Assembly (NCBI RefSeq): GCF_021800405.1
Contig: NZ_CP084550.1
Coordinates: forward strand, 1,054,001-1,118,000
Direction: 5' to 3'
Source of the DNA: Arthrobacter sp. FW306-07-I
Lineage (GTDB): Bacteria > Actinomycetota > Actinomycetes > Actinomycetales > Micrococcaceae
Length of the DNA stretch: 64,000 bases
Part shown: positions 26,558-34,741 of the stretch, piece by piece
Layout of the letters: each line of letters opens with the position of its first letter
Numbering within the stretch: the stretch's first letter is position 1
Notes under the pieces: generated by a model
The model's input: only the letters and a program-made list of their open reading frames with translations
What the model was told of the DNA's origin: nothing
The model's database searches: none
Translations under genes and position numbers: made by a program

Positions 26558-26842
26558 GACTGTTTGATTCCGTTATGACGAACATCATCTCCCGAACTTG
26601 CGGAAATCCTGGTGCTTCCTGCCTCGTCACCGGCAGACCACCGTGGACCAGTTCCACTGTGTGTTCCAGGGTTCCCTTGTTGTTCGTTCCCGTCCTTCTT
26701 TCGAAGAACGTATTAACAGTGTTACGCCTGCTTTTCCGATGCCGCAAGGGCCACATTTACCAGTGCCCGCGGCTTTCGTGAAGGGCTCCAGTGGTCCACT
26801 TCCGGGCCGCTCCGTGGGCGGTCATGCCAGGAGACATAAAAA

Positions 26843-26932
26843 CCTGCAGGTACCTTCGCGATCTCGCTAAGAGAAGGCTCGGACATTCTCATGTCCTGAA
26901 CAACCCGGCGTCATCTGATGGTTACCTGCAGG
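26843..26932 (+). ncRNA. Candidate structured RNA with closing stem and two internal hairpins
   Basis: CCTGCAGGTA (26843-26852) pairs perfectly with TACCTGCAGG (26923-26932). Between them are CCTTC...GAAGG (about 26853-26877) and GGACAT-TCTC-ATGTCC (26881-26896). The layout is that of a three-way-junction RNA or of a recombination/attachment palindrome. No known Rfam consensus was recognised by eye, and either strand could be the active one. Confidence 0.35.
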
Positions 26933-27030
26933 CGCTTTAATTCTAGGACCGGACCGGCCGCGCCAAACAGGGCTTAAGTCCTAATCCGCCAAACCTTCCA
27001 CGGGCTGTCACCGGCAGGGAAGGGCTGGCG

Positions 27031-27696
27031 TCACCACGTGACGGTTCCCGCGGCCCCATCCACGGCGACCACCTGCCCGTCGCGCAGCCGGGTGGTGGCG
27101 TCCGCGACCCCCACCACGGCCGGGATGCCGTACTCCCGGGCCACCACCGCGCCGTGCGAGATGACGCCTGTACGACGGCGTCGGCTCCCACCACGTCCAT
27201 GAACGAGTCCTGCTGCCCGGCGAAGCTGGCAAAGGGCAGGTGGCTGATGAACGCACCGCCACCGGCCCGCCGCCCATTGCGGCATACGCCTCGCGGAGGG
27301 CGGCATCAACCTCGAGCGGTACCGGTGCTGCCACCATCGCCTCGCGGGCTGACCATGCGAGCTGGTTCCGGTCTTCGTCCGGAAGTCCGCTGCCGCCGTC
27401 GTGCGTTTCCGCCTGGCCGGCCCTCCCCGCCTGGTCATGCCTGTCTGCCTGGCCAGGTTGTTCTGCGCCGTCAAGGCGGGCGGCGATGCCGTCCAGTTCG
27501 CTGGGCGCGGCCATCCGGTACGCAGCGGTGGTCAGGCAGAAACCGGACGAACCGGAAAACCGGCTGCCGCCAGCCGGCCCAGGTTGAGGCCTTTGCCGCC
27601 CACCATGTCCAGGGAAGCCCCGGCCAGGGAGCTGAGACCGGCAACGAGGTCTGTCCCGGCCCCGCCCCGTTCCTGTGTGGGAGTTGTGGAAGCCAT
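27031..27696 (-). pseudogene. Relic of a second PEP-synthase/rifampin-phosphotransferase-like gene
   Basis: Pieces of one protein are scattered in different minus frames. The N-terminal part is GGKGLNLGRLAAAGFPV (near 27560-27620, start ATG 27696). An internal ATP-grasp piece reads AYAAMGGGPVAVRSSAT (near 27250-27300), then FASFAGQQDSFMDVV-like sequence (near 27200-27240). The C-terminal His domain is SHGAVVAREYGIPAVVGV (near 27080-27160), ending with TVTW at 27031. About 600 bp remain of a gene that should be near 2.6 kb, so most of the middle is deleted and frames are broken. It is related to, but clearly diverged from, the intact gene at 21301-23940. Confidence 0.85.
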
Positions 27697-27700
27697 GCCC

Positions 27701-28018
27701 CTAGCCGCTGCCCGCACCGTCTCCGGTGTCCTCCCACATCACGTCGAGGTTGTGGAAGATTACCGGCCCGTCGCAGAGTGCGGCCATCCTGGCAGCGAAG
27801 TCGGAGGTTTCCGGCCGGCCGGAATTCTCCATGGCGGAGTCGTAGGAATCGAACTCGGCGATGGTGAAGTAGTGGCCCGGGTGGTCCCTGTCCGCGGTGG
27901 CAACGATGCGGCGGAACGTGGGCGCCGTGCTTCCCCCGGTTCTGGAGGGGCGGCCCAGCTCTTCGATCTCCTTGATGCGGGAAGACGTGAATTCGATGAT
28001 CTGCACAAACCCGGCCAT
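27701..28018 (-). CDS. ABM-like ferredoxin-fold protein (105 aa)
   Basis: MAGFVQIIEFTSSRIKEIEEL opens with a strand-helix unit, and HYFTIAEFDSYDSAMENSGRPE resembles the second half of antibiotic-biosynthesis-monooxygenase-like small enzymes. A GAGGAG site precedes ATG 28018. The stop lies four bases from the start of the PEP-synthase-like relic, so this was the first gene of that operon. It appears intact although its partner has decayed. Function is unknown. Confidence 0.75.
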   Translation of the reverse strand: MAGFVQIIEFTSSRIKEIEELGRPSRTGGSTAPTFRRIVATADRDHPGHYFTIAEFDSYDSAMENSGRPETSDFAARMAALCDGPVIFHNLDVMWEDTGDGAGSG

Positions 28019-28220
28019 GGCAACTCCTCGACGGCGGTGGACGCTGATGCGGGTCAGGCTAGCCCCGGCGGCGGCCGGCAGACAGGGGAGAAATGCCCTA
28101 CTTTGGGCCCACTACAACGGGGGAGAACATTGGGTAGGCGGGCTTATTGACTGCCTGCAGCCGCCGGAATACTTTCAGCGGTGTCGGGGCCACCCGCCCC
28201 GTTGCAGGAAGGAAAAGACC

Positions 28221-28541
28221 ATGCCGAAGTACATGTTTGAAGCAACGTATGTGGGCGACGGAATCAAGGGGCTCATGCAGGAAGGCGGCACCAAGCGGCG
28301 TGATGCCCTGACGGAGGCCCTGAAATCCGTTGGCGGGACGCTGGAAAGCTTCTACTACGCCTTTGGGTACTACGACGTCTTGGGCGTTTTCGAGGTGCCC
28401 GATGATGCCAGCGCCGCAGCACTGTCGCTGCTGATCAACTCGACGGGGAACGTCAATGTCCGCCTGAAGCCGCTCATGAGCGTGGAGGACATTGACGAAG
28501 CCGCCCGGAAGACGCCCGCATACCGCGCACCTGGGAAGTAG
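28221..28541 (+). CDS. GYD domain-containing protein (106 aa)
   Basis: MPKYMFEATYVGDGIKGLMQEG and VGGTLESFYYAFGYYDVLGVFEVPDDASA fit the GYD family (PF08734), small alpha/beta proteins with a FGxYDxxxxxE core. ATG 28221 follows AGGAAGGAAAAG. It stands alone, divergent from the ABM-like gene. Biochemical function is not established for this family. Confidence 0.85.
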   Translation: MPKYMFEATYVGDGIKGLMQEGGTKRRDALTEALKSVGGTLESFYYAFGYYDVLGVFEVPDDASAAALSLLINSTGNVNVRLKPLMSVEDIDEAARKTPAYRAPGK

Positions 28542-28563
28542 GGGAGCCAGGCACTTTGGTGAG

Positions 28564-28596
28564 CGGACCGCCGTCGTAAATTACGACGGCGGGCCG
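28564..28596. terminator. Bidirectional hairpin terminator
   Basis: CCGCCGTCG and CGACGGCGG pair around TAAATTA (about 28568-28592), extended by AGCGG/CCGCT with one mismatch. It lies between the convergent GYD and 163-residue genes and can serve both. Confidence 0.7.
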
Positions 28597-29072
28597 CTGG
28601 CTATGGGCGGGAGGGCGGACAGGCCGAAGGACGGACGCTGGCCGGACCGGTAGGAAGACGCAATGACGGGTTCGATTTGGTCCAGCACCGTGTGGTTGCC
28701 GGGAAGAACCACATGGGCCAGGAACTCCGATTCAAGGGTGGCTATGCCCGCCGTCGCTGCTCCGAGCTTGGCGTCGATGGCCAGAGCCAGTGCGTGCCAG
28801 GATTTGCGGTTCACACGTTCCAGCACCTTTGCGCTCGCGTCCCGGAGCGCGCTGTCGGCAATGTCCCCGCGGATCGCCAGGGCTCCCTCGGACTGCAGTA
28901 ACTGCATGACAACCCGGAACTGCCTGCCGTCACCCTTGAATCCGACGGCGCCCAGGCTGCCCCGCTGGCTGAAGATGATCTCTGTTGCGCCGTAGTTCTC
29001 CAGCGACTGCCTGATGTGTTTCCGGGAGGCCTCGCTGCTGTAGGAGTCGCCCCGGGTGTAAGGACCCGTCAT
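28581..29072 (-). CDS. Hypothetical protein (163 aa)
   Basis: An unrecognised but protein-like sequence: HIRQSLENYGATEIIFSQRG, FKGDGRQFRVVMQLLQSEG, SWHALALAIDAKLGAATAG and FLAHVVLPGNHTVLDQIEP. The alternating strand/helix pattern suggests a compact cytosolic domain. ATG 29072 lacks a strong ribosome site. The last codons overlap the terminator hairpin. No catalytic motif is evident. Confidence 0.7.
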   Translation of the reverse strand: MTGPYTRGDSYSSEASRKHIRQSLENYGATEIIFSQRGSLGAVGFKGDGRQFRVVMQLLQSEGALAIRGDIADSALRDASAKVLERVNRKSWHALALAIDAKLGAATAGIATLESEFLAHVVLPGNHTVLDQIEPVIASSYRSGQRPSFGLSALPPIASGPPS

Positions 29073-29193
29073 TATCTAACTATGCGCCCTTTGGCCGGGT
29101 GGTGATGACGAGTCCGGAAACTTCGTCGCGCCCTTCGATGGGTTCGCGGAGTTCATGAGGGATGCCTCTTCCATGCGGCAGCGGCTGATTCCG

Positions 29194-29682
29194 CTACGCG
29201 TGTCCACTCGGGGTAACAGGTAGGTGCTGTGTACGGCGCAATCGCAACAGATTTCGTGGGTATTCGTCCCGAAGCAGCCGAACAAGGCCAGCGGCAAAGA
29301 TCGGATTGGGCAACGTCCAGACTCCCAGCGGGGTGATGACGATCAGGAAGATAATGGCGCCCATCAGGCCCAGCTGGGCCCGCCTGCCTCCGCTGAGGAT
29401 CAGCAGCCCGATGGCCGTCTCGCCGGCTGCCGCCAGGATCCCCACGATTTGCGGTGCGGGGGCGACGAAAGTCTGGAACACCCAGGCGTAGAAGGGAACC
29501 AAGGCGTTGTCGGTCCCGAGCTTTACGAACTGGTCGGGGGCGGCGAAGCTCAGGACGACGTTGACGCCTATTGCCATGAGGATGAAGAAGACCCCGACGA
29601 AGACCCGCGCCGCGCGCGGCTTGATCAGGCAAAATACCAGGACCGCGGTGCAGAATATCGCCCAAGGGATCAACTGCTCCAT
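29194..29682 (-). CDS. Four-helix membrane protein, DoxX-like in pattern (162 aa)
   Basis: ATG 29682 follows GGAGG. Helices: WAIFCTAVLVFCLI, VFVGVFFILMAIGVNVVLSF, VGILAAAGETAIGLLILSGG and LGLMGAIIFLIVITPLGVW. GETAIGLLILSGG and the spacing resemble DoxX-type proteins, but the resemblance is not firm. The final 25 residues (RNLLRLRRTQHLPV...) look unlike a natural tail, so the original C-terminus may have been changed by a small indel. Confidence 0.65.
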   Translation of the reverse strand: MEQLIPWAIFCTAVLVFCLIKPRAARVFVGVFFILMAIGVNVVLSFAAPDQFVKLGTDNALVPFYAWVFQTFVAPAPQIVGILAAAGETAIGLLILSGGRRAQLGLMGAIIFLIVITPLGVWTLPNPIFAAGLVRLLRDEYPRNLLRLRRTQHLPVTPSGHA

Positions 29683-29878
29683 GTAATCGGCCTCCAGGCT
29701 CCTGTGCGGGGGGACTTTCCCATATGCAGAAACATTCCTTCTTTAGAAGAATCACCACTCATGCACTGTGAACACAGGGCCGAATGTCACCGGGCGCTGA
29801 ACTGCAACGTCCGGCCGGGAGCGCAGGTAGGATCGGAGCATTGCCGAGGGGGATCGGCGCCATTTTGGGGGAAATTTC

Positions 29879-30994
29879 ATGACATCCAGCCCGTCACGCC
29901 TGCACGCCTCGCTGCTGCTTGCCGCCCGCCGGACGCTGCTGGCCGGTGCCGCCCTGGTGGTGGCCGCCGCCGTCGCTGCTGTCCCTGCCTCCGCCGGTGA
30001 TACCCGGACGATTGCCGTCTCCGGCGACCCAGTGGCCGTTGCGTCCGGACCGGATGGAACCCTGTATGTCAGCGATTACCGGTACGACGGCGGCGTGAGC
30101 GTGTTCAAGCCGGGGGAGACCGTGCCGTCCCGCACCATTAGGACCGGGAACTCTCCCACCTCAGTCGCCGTGACGCCGAACGGGACGCTTTACGTTGCAC
30201 AATACGACGGCGCGCAGTCCGGGATAGGGATGGTGGCCCCGGGCGCGGACGAAGTCTCCCTGGTCCTAAAGGTGGCCCCGGGAACGCACTGGCTGACGGT
30301 GGGGCCGGAGGGTTCGCTCTACGTGGTCAATCCGGACGAAAACTCGGTGTCCGTGGTGAAGCAGGGCGACGCCTGGGTGCAGCGGATTATCCAGGCCGGG
30401 CCATATCCGGTGCGGTTTGCCGTGGGCAGGGACGGGACGGCCTACGCCGCCAACGAGCTCGCCGGCACCGTTAGCGTGATTCCCGCGGGCGGGGCATGGC
30501 CCTCGCACACCGTCGATGTGGGAACGCAGGGCCATCCGCACGGCATTGCCGTGGCTCCGGACGGGACCGTCTACGTGGCCAACATCAAGACCAACGACGT
30601 TGCGGTGATCGATCCCGGCGGCACCACGGTGGCACGGCGGATTCCCGTGGGCGAGGCGCCGCAGGAGGTGCTGGCCGCTGCCGACGGGACGGTGTACGTG
30701 ACCAACGGCCTGGGCGACTCGGTCTCGGTGATCCGCCCCGGCGCGGCTGCTCCGGAGACCATCGCGGTGGGCGACGATCCCGGGCGCCTTGCCGAACGGG
30801 CGGACGGGTCCGTGGTGGTGGTGAACAGGCACAGCAAATCGCTGACAGTGCTCGACGGCGGACCTGTTGCGTCCGCTGCGGCGCCCGCCCCGGGTGGGGG
30901 AGAGACGGCAGCAATGCCTGACGGCGGTGCACCCGATGAGTCGGTCGTTGCGCAGGCTTCCTTCGACGTGGCCCTTCCCGTGGTGGCTGCCTGA
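29879..30994 (+). CDS. Secreted beta-propeller (YVTN/NHL-type) protein, anchor cut off by an in-frame TGA
   Basis: A 371-residue exported protein with a signal peptide (TLLAGAALVVAAAVAAVPASAG). At least six repeats of the form G(P)DGTLYV(S/A)N...V(S)V(I)..G follow, such as SGPDGTLYVSDY, TPNGTLYVAQY, GPEGSLYVVNP, APDGTVYVANI and AADGTVYVTNG, the blades of a YVTN-type propeller. The stop at 30992-30994 is followed in the same frame by AGGLLLVSAAFLIVVLRRRRK to a second stop at 31097-31099. That is exactly a membrane anchor with a basic cytoplasmic tail, so the ancestral protein was cell-surface anchored and about 406 residues long. A role in surface binding is inferred. Confidence 0.85.
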   Translation: MTSSPSRLHASLLLAARRTLLAGAALVVAAAVAAVPASAGDTRTIAVSGDPVAVASGPDGTLYVSDYRYDGGVSVFKPGETVPSRTIRTGNSPTSVAVTPNGTLYVAQYDGAQSGIGMVAPGADEVSLVLKVAPGTHWLTVGPEGSLYVVNPDENSVSVVKQGDAWVQRIIQAGPYPVRFAVGRDGTAYAANELAGTVSVIPAGGAWPSHTVDVGTQGHPHGIAVAPDGTVYVANIKTNDVAVIDPGGTTVARRIPVGEAPQEVLAAADGTVYVTNGLGDSVSVIRPGAAAPETIAVGDDPGRLAERADGSVVVVNRHSKSLTVLDGGPVASAAAPAPGGGETAAMPDGGAPDESVVAQASFDVALPVVAA

Positions 30995-31132
30995 GCGGGA
31001 GGATTGCTCCTGGTCAGCGCCGCTTTCCTGATCGTGGTGCTGCGGCGCCGGAGGAAGGCTGACGGGGGTGGGGCGGATCAGGCCTGGGCGTTGGACTGAT
31101 GCTCCGTGAGGCGTCGGGAATGATTTAGACGG

Positions 31133-31164
31133 CGAAGGCTCCGTCCCAAGGGACGGAGCCTTCG
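31133..31164 (+). terminator. Rho-independent terminator after the propeller gene
   Basis: A perfect 14-bp stem CGAAGGCTCCGTCC (31133-31146) with CAAG loop pairs with 31151-31164 and is followed by TTTGTCAGTTT. It also lies at the 3' end of the convergent oxidoreductase gene. Confidence 0.88.
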
Positions 31165-31181
31165 TTTGTCAGTTTGCCGGA

Positions 31182-32111
31182 TCAGGCGTTCTGGTTCACG
31201 GATACCACGATCTTGCCCCGGGTATGGCCTTCCATGTTGGAGCGGAAGGCATCCGCGGCCTTTTCCAGCGGGAAGACCTCGGCAACCTCCACCCGGAGCT
31301 TGCCGCTGTCCGCCAGGTCAGCCAGTACCTGCAGGTCGGAACCCACGGGAGTGACCCACATCCACTGGCCGCCGTGTTCTTCCACGTCGCTGTCCGCGAT
31401 GGAGGCGTGCCGGCCGCCTTCGGCCAGGACCGCCAGCGTGGCCTCGAGGTTGCCCCCGACGAAGTCGGCAACAACCTCCACACCGTCGGGACGCAGCGCG
31501 CGCACGCGGTCCGCGAGACCGTCGCCGTAGGCAACCGGTTCGGCGCCGAGGGAGCGGAGGAAAGCGTGGTTCTTCTCCGAGGCGGTGGCAATGACGCTGG
31601 CGCCCGTGGCCACTGCGATCTGGATGCCGAGGGAGCCCACACCGCCGGAGCCGCCGTGGATCAGGACAGTTTCCCCGGCCGTCAGGCCCAGCCGGTTGAG
31701 CACCTGGTAGGCGGTGAGCCCGGCCAGCGGCAGGCCGGCGGAGTCGTTCCATCCGAGCGTGGCGGGCTTCCTGGCCAGGACCCGCTCCGGCAGTGCGATG
31801 TACTCGGCGAAGCTGCCGCCGTGGACGTAGTCCTTGCGGCCGTAGGCGATAACCTCATCGCCGGGCTGGAACTGCCTTGCATCGATACCTACGGACTCCA
31901 CAACGCCTGCCACGTCCCAGCCGGGGATGGCGGGGAACTGCAGGTCCATGACCGCGTCCAGTCCGCCGGCCATGATCTTCCAGTCCACCGGATTAACTGC
32001 TGCCGCCTTGACCTTGACCAGGACCATTCCGGGCCCGACCTTCGGCATCGGCTGGTCGCCGTATGCGAGGACGTCCGGGTTTCCGTATTCGCTGTAAGTG
32101 ATTGCCTTCAT
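31182..32111 (-). CDS. NADP-dependent zinc-less alcohol dehydrogenase / quinone oxidoreductase
   Basis: A 309-residue medium-chain dehydrogenase. MKAITYSEYGNPDVLAYGD starts the GroES-like domain, and VLIHGGSGGVGSLGIQIA is the Rossmann motif with the GGVG turn typical of quinone oxidoreductases. The catalytic-zinc Cys/His set is missing, so it is a zinc-free NADPH-dependent reductase. The start is ATG 32111, because the family always begins MKA(I/V); the 50 residues that could be added upstream are non-conserved. The substrate is unknown (quinones, enones). Confidence 0.92.
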   Translation of the reverse strand: MKAITYSEYGNPDVLAYGDQPMPKVGPGMVLVKVKAAAVNPVDWKIMAGGLDAVMDLQFPAIPGWDVAGVVESVGIDARQFQPGDEVIAYGRKDYVHGGSFAEYIALPERVLARKPATLGWNDSAGLPLAGLTAYQVLNRLGLTAGETVLIHGGSGGVGSLGIQIAVATGASVIATASEKNHAFLRSLGAEPVAYGDGLADRVRALRPDGVEVVADFVGGNLEATLAVLAEGGRHASIADSDVEEHGGQWMWVTPVGSDLQVLADLADSGKLRVEVAEVFPLEKAADAFRSNMEGHTRGKIVVSVNQNA

Positions 32112-32428
32112 GGTTGCGACAACTGCGTGGCGGCACTTCGCTATTCCGGATAGGGCTGGGGAGTGGCGTATCGCACGGGCAGGGCCGGCACCCCTGAAGG
32201 GTGTCGGCCAGGTCCACTTCAATGCTGTGGGCTGAACCCGCCTCCGCTCATCAGGGAATGGCACTTAGTGCTGCCCACACCTTGTTCCGGCGCCCCGCAA
32301 GATCCCGTTGCGTCGACAAGTCATCCTCCGGACTGACAGCCACGAACCGCGTTCCCGTTCCGGGCGCTGCCCGGACGGCCAAGTCCTTTGTCCTTCGGGC
32401 CCGCAGCTTCCCTGAAGATGTTTCTCCC
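32112..32428. other. 317-bp gap, no gene seen
   Basis: Nothing convincing. Short frames on both strands lack ribosome sites and family resemblance. Confidence 0.5.
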
Positions 32429-33487
32429 CTACTTTAGCGTCGCGGACCAATTTCCGTCCGCCGTGATGGTGTAAACGCCAGGGGCCCAGACTACCGTCCC
32501 ACTGTAGGGGCCTATCTCATTGACAAGCAGGTCGGCTCGGCTGCCGTAGGAGTGCACAGCGATATTCGAGGATCCGTCATGAGTGAAAACGGCAGCCTTA
32601 GCCGGGCCGGTGTAAACAAAGACGTCGTCGCCTGTGCCTGTCATTGGCGTTGAGCCGTCGAGCCTCCTCACGCTTTTCAGGGAAACGAGCTTTACTGTCC
32701 AAGCGCCATCGGCGGTGATCTTGAACGCTGTCGTCTCACCGTTGCGACTGCTGCCATCGAACAAAACGGTTCCACTGTAGTTGCCGATTTCGTTTACAAG
32801 CAGATCCGTAGACTCCAGTTTGGCGTCCAGCGTGTGCACTGCGAAATTGCTTCGTCCAGTGTGCTGGATGAAGGCGACTTCGGGCCCAGTGCTGTGCTTG
32901 GTGATGTTGAGAACGTCGTCCCCAACCCCGGAATACTCCTTGGGTGCAGCAGCAGCCTCTGCGGCAGCCTTTGCGGCCACCTCGTCGGCTGTCTTCTTTG
33001 CAGCTGCGTCAGCGGCCGCCTTTCTGGCGGCTTCTTTTTTATTCTTTTCGTCGCCGTAAGCTTCCGCCTGAGCAGGGCAGGCATTGATGATCTTCGTTCC
33101 GGCAGCCTTGAAGGGGTCGGCGTCAATGCTTACTTTGGTGGTCTCGGCTGTTCCGAAGTCGCTCAGGGTTTTTGCCATATCCATGATGAGCGGCTTCAAC
33201 TCGTCATTTGCTGTGTCAGCTACGTACTCTAGGTCGCTGGCAAAGATTTTGGCTTTAGTCTGGTCGCTCTTAGTGACCGGATCGGGCAGATTGGTCAGAA
33301 AAGCCACTGCCCCAAACATGCGGCCTTCGTCGCCCTTGTCGAAGAGCTGATCGCATGTCTGGTTCGCAGTAAATACGGCCTTGGCGGTGGCGGATGCCGA
33401 GGCGCCCCCCGCGTCCGGCGATGCTCCGCCGCAGCCCGACAGAGTAACGGCGGCTGAAACAGCTACAACAGATAAAAGCTTGTTCAA
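32429..33487 (-). CDS. Lipoprotein with two related C-terminal repeats
   Basis: A 352-residue protein starting at TTG 33487, with GGGGA four bases before it. Residues 1-20 are a lipoprotein signal ending in the lipobox LSGC (Cys about residue 18). An Ala/Lys-rich, probably coiled-coil segment (AAAKKTADEVAAKAAAEAAA) separates the N-terminal domain from two similar repeats. These are GVGDDVLNI ... DLLVNEIGNYSGTVLF ... AFKITADGAWTVKL, and GTGDDVFVY ... DLLVNEIGPYSGTVVW ... TITADGNWSATL. The repeats look like small beta domains found in other actinobacterial surface proteins. It is anchored to the outer face of the membrane; function is unknown. Confidence 0.82.
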   Translation of the reverse strand: MNKLLSVVAVSAAVTLSGCGGASPDAGGASASATAKAVFTANQTCDQLFDKGDEGRMFGAVAFLTNLPDPVTKSDQTKAKIFASDLEYVADTANDELKPLIMDMAKTLSDFGTAETTKVSIDADPFKAAGTKIINACPAQAEAYGDEKNKKEAARKAAADAAAKKTADEVAAKAAAEAAAAPKEYSGVGDDVLNITKHSTGPEVAFIQHTGRSNFAVHTLDAKLESTDLLVNEIGNYSGTVLFDGSSRNGETTAFKITADGAWTVKLVSLKSVRRLDGSTPMTGTGDDVFVYTGPAKAAVFTHDGSSNIAVHSYGSRADLLVNEIGPYSGTVVWAPGVYTITADGNWSATLK

Positions 33488-33777
33488 TTTGTCCCCATTT
33501 ATTCGATGAAATACTGCCGAATTGTACGCGATGACAACGCATGTGACGTGCAGGGGCACGTTACGATCCGGTATGGAATTCTCAGTCCCGAGTTTCCGCT
33601 GAACTCAGCCGTGTGAGAGTGCGGCCAGTATGATTTCCGTAATTTTGCACCGTGAGGGCGCCCGAAGGATGGGCGCTCAGCGGCGCAAGGAAACCGTCAA
33701 GAGGGTTGTGAGCATCAACTCCGCTGCTCCTGATAACTATGGCTGGCATAACTCACGGAGATTTTGGTCAAACAAAA
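33488..33777. other. Gap with weak GC hairpin only
   Basis: About 290 bp. A GCGCCC/GGGCGC pairing occurs near 33657-33675; otherwise no gene or clear promoter element was recognised. Confidence 0.4.
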
Positions 33778-33809
33778 GAACGTCGAGGTAGCTGTCTACC
33801 TCGACGTTC
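33778..33809 (-). terminator. Rho-independent terminator for the DUF4190-like gene
   Basis: A perfect 14-bp stem (GAACGTCGAGGTAG with CTGT loop) is followed on the minus strand by TTTTGTTT. It ends about 15 bases after the minus-strand gene at 33825. Confidence 0.9.
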
Positions 33810-33824
33810 CTGTGGATACACTTG

Positions 33825-34430
33825 CTACTTTGCGCTGGAGTTTCCGGAGCAGGAAGCCATGGCAGCCGTGCCAGAGCCGCTGTTCTTGGAGACGCTGGCG
33901 CCATCAACCAGAATCTCGCAGGTAACAGATGTGGCAGCGCTGAAGTCGCCAGTGACACTGAGCGTGCTGAAGCTGATGCCCTTCGCCGTCACGTCCTTCT
34001 TCCAGTTGGCGGCAATGTCCTCGTTTGAAGATCCTTCACCATTCCAGTAGGTGACCTTGGCAGGGCCCGTAGTGGTCACGACGTACTCGATCTTGTGTTC
34101 CTTGTTTAGTGCATCATTAACCCCGTTGGCTGCTGCAGCGACCATCGATGTGACAATTATGGCAATGATGACGGCGACCGCACCCAGGACAAGGCCAGCG
34201 ATGGAAGTGCCCTTTTTAGTGAATTTCCGGGTCAGGCCAATGCCACCAAAGATGATTGCAAGCGGGCCAAGAATGAATGCAACGGTTCCCAGAATAGGAA
34301 TGATTGCGAAAACGACGGCGACAATGCCGAGAACCAGGGCCGTGGTGCCGAATCCGTTACCCTTCTGCGGCTGGAAGTTGCCCTGCGCGGAAGAACCTTG
34401 GGCAAGGGGAGGGGAGTAGGGTTCACTCAT
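33825..34430 (-). CDS. DUF4190-type membrane protein with exported C-terminal domain
   Basis: A 201-residue protein. After a polar, Pro/Gln-rich head, two close helices with the turn GLTRKFTKKGTSIAGLVLGAVAVII match DUF4190. The exported part (KIEYVVTTTGPAKVTYWNGEG ... VTCEILVDGASVSKNSGSG) resembles the small beta domain of MmpS-like proteins. ATG 34430 follows AAAGGACAG. It probably exposes the C-terminal domain outside the membrane. A functionally similar gene of another layout follows at 34742 on the opposite strand. Confidence 0.82.
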   Translation of the reverse strand: MSEPYSPPLAQGSSAQGNFQPQKGNGFGTTALVLGIVAVVFAIIPILGTVAFILGPLAIIFGGIGLTRKFTKKGTSIAGLVLGAVAVIIAIIVTSMVAAAANGVNDALNKEHKIEYVVTTTGPAKVTYWNGEGSSNEDIAANWKKDVTAKGISFSTLSVTGDFSAATSVTCEILVDGASVSKNSGSGTAAMASCSGNSSAK

Positions 34431-34741
34431 GACTGTCCTTTGTGTGATGCGATCTAGATAACGCCGCTGTCAACCAGTTCAGGTGGAGTGACAAGTTAGG
34501 CTCGTTCCCCCCAAGCAACGGCGAACTCAGTGTATGTAATTTTTGAACACATGACCATGCTCATTTTCAAACGTGCTGAATTGTGTCGACTCGGTTATTG
34601 ATGATGACGTGCGAAGAACAGATTTTGATTGAATCCTGTGGGAAACCTGCGCCAAAGCTTCCCTGGCGGTGGAAGGAAAGGGGATATGCTCTCCGAACGG
34701 GTTGGGACGGAGTTCATCCCGGTGTTTTGCAGGGGGGAGCT
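34431..34741. other. 311-bp divergent promoter gap
   Basis: An AT-rich stretch (around 34530-34610) between two divergent membrane-protein genes. No operator or known motif is recognised. Confidence 0.45.

Larger units (their letters stand above)
26363..27030. other. 668-bp non-coding stretch rich in inverted repeats
   Basis: No convincing gene is seen. The stretch holds a CGGGC-GAAA-GCCCG hairpin (26417-26430), an 8-bp GAAGCCCC/GGGGCTTC hairpin (26527-26557) and a nested three-stem structure (26843-26932), each listed separately. Open frames here have no ribosome site and no family resemblance. Confidence 0.6.

Noticed and set aside
26910..26930. Hammerhead ribozyme core (CTGATG)
   Set aside because: The conserved CUGANGA is incomplete and the GAAA strand is missing.
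30992..30994. TGA in the propeller gene read as selenocysteine
   Set aside because: It precedes a membrane helix, not a redox site, and no SECIS-like structure is evident; a point nonsense change is simpler.
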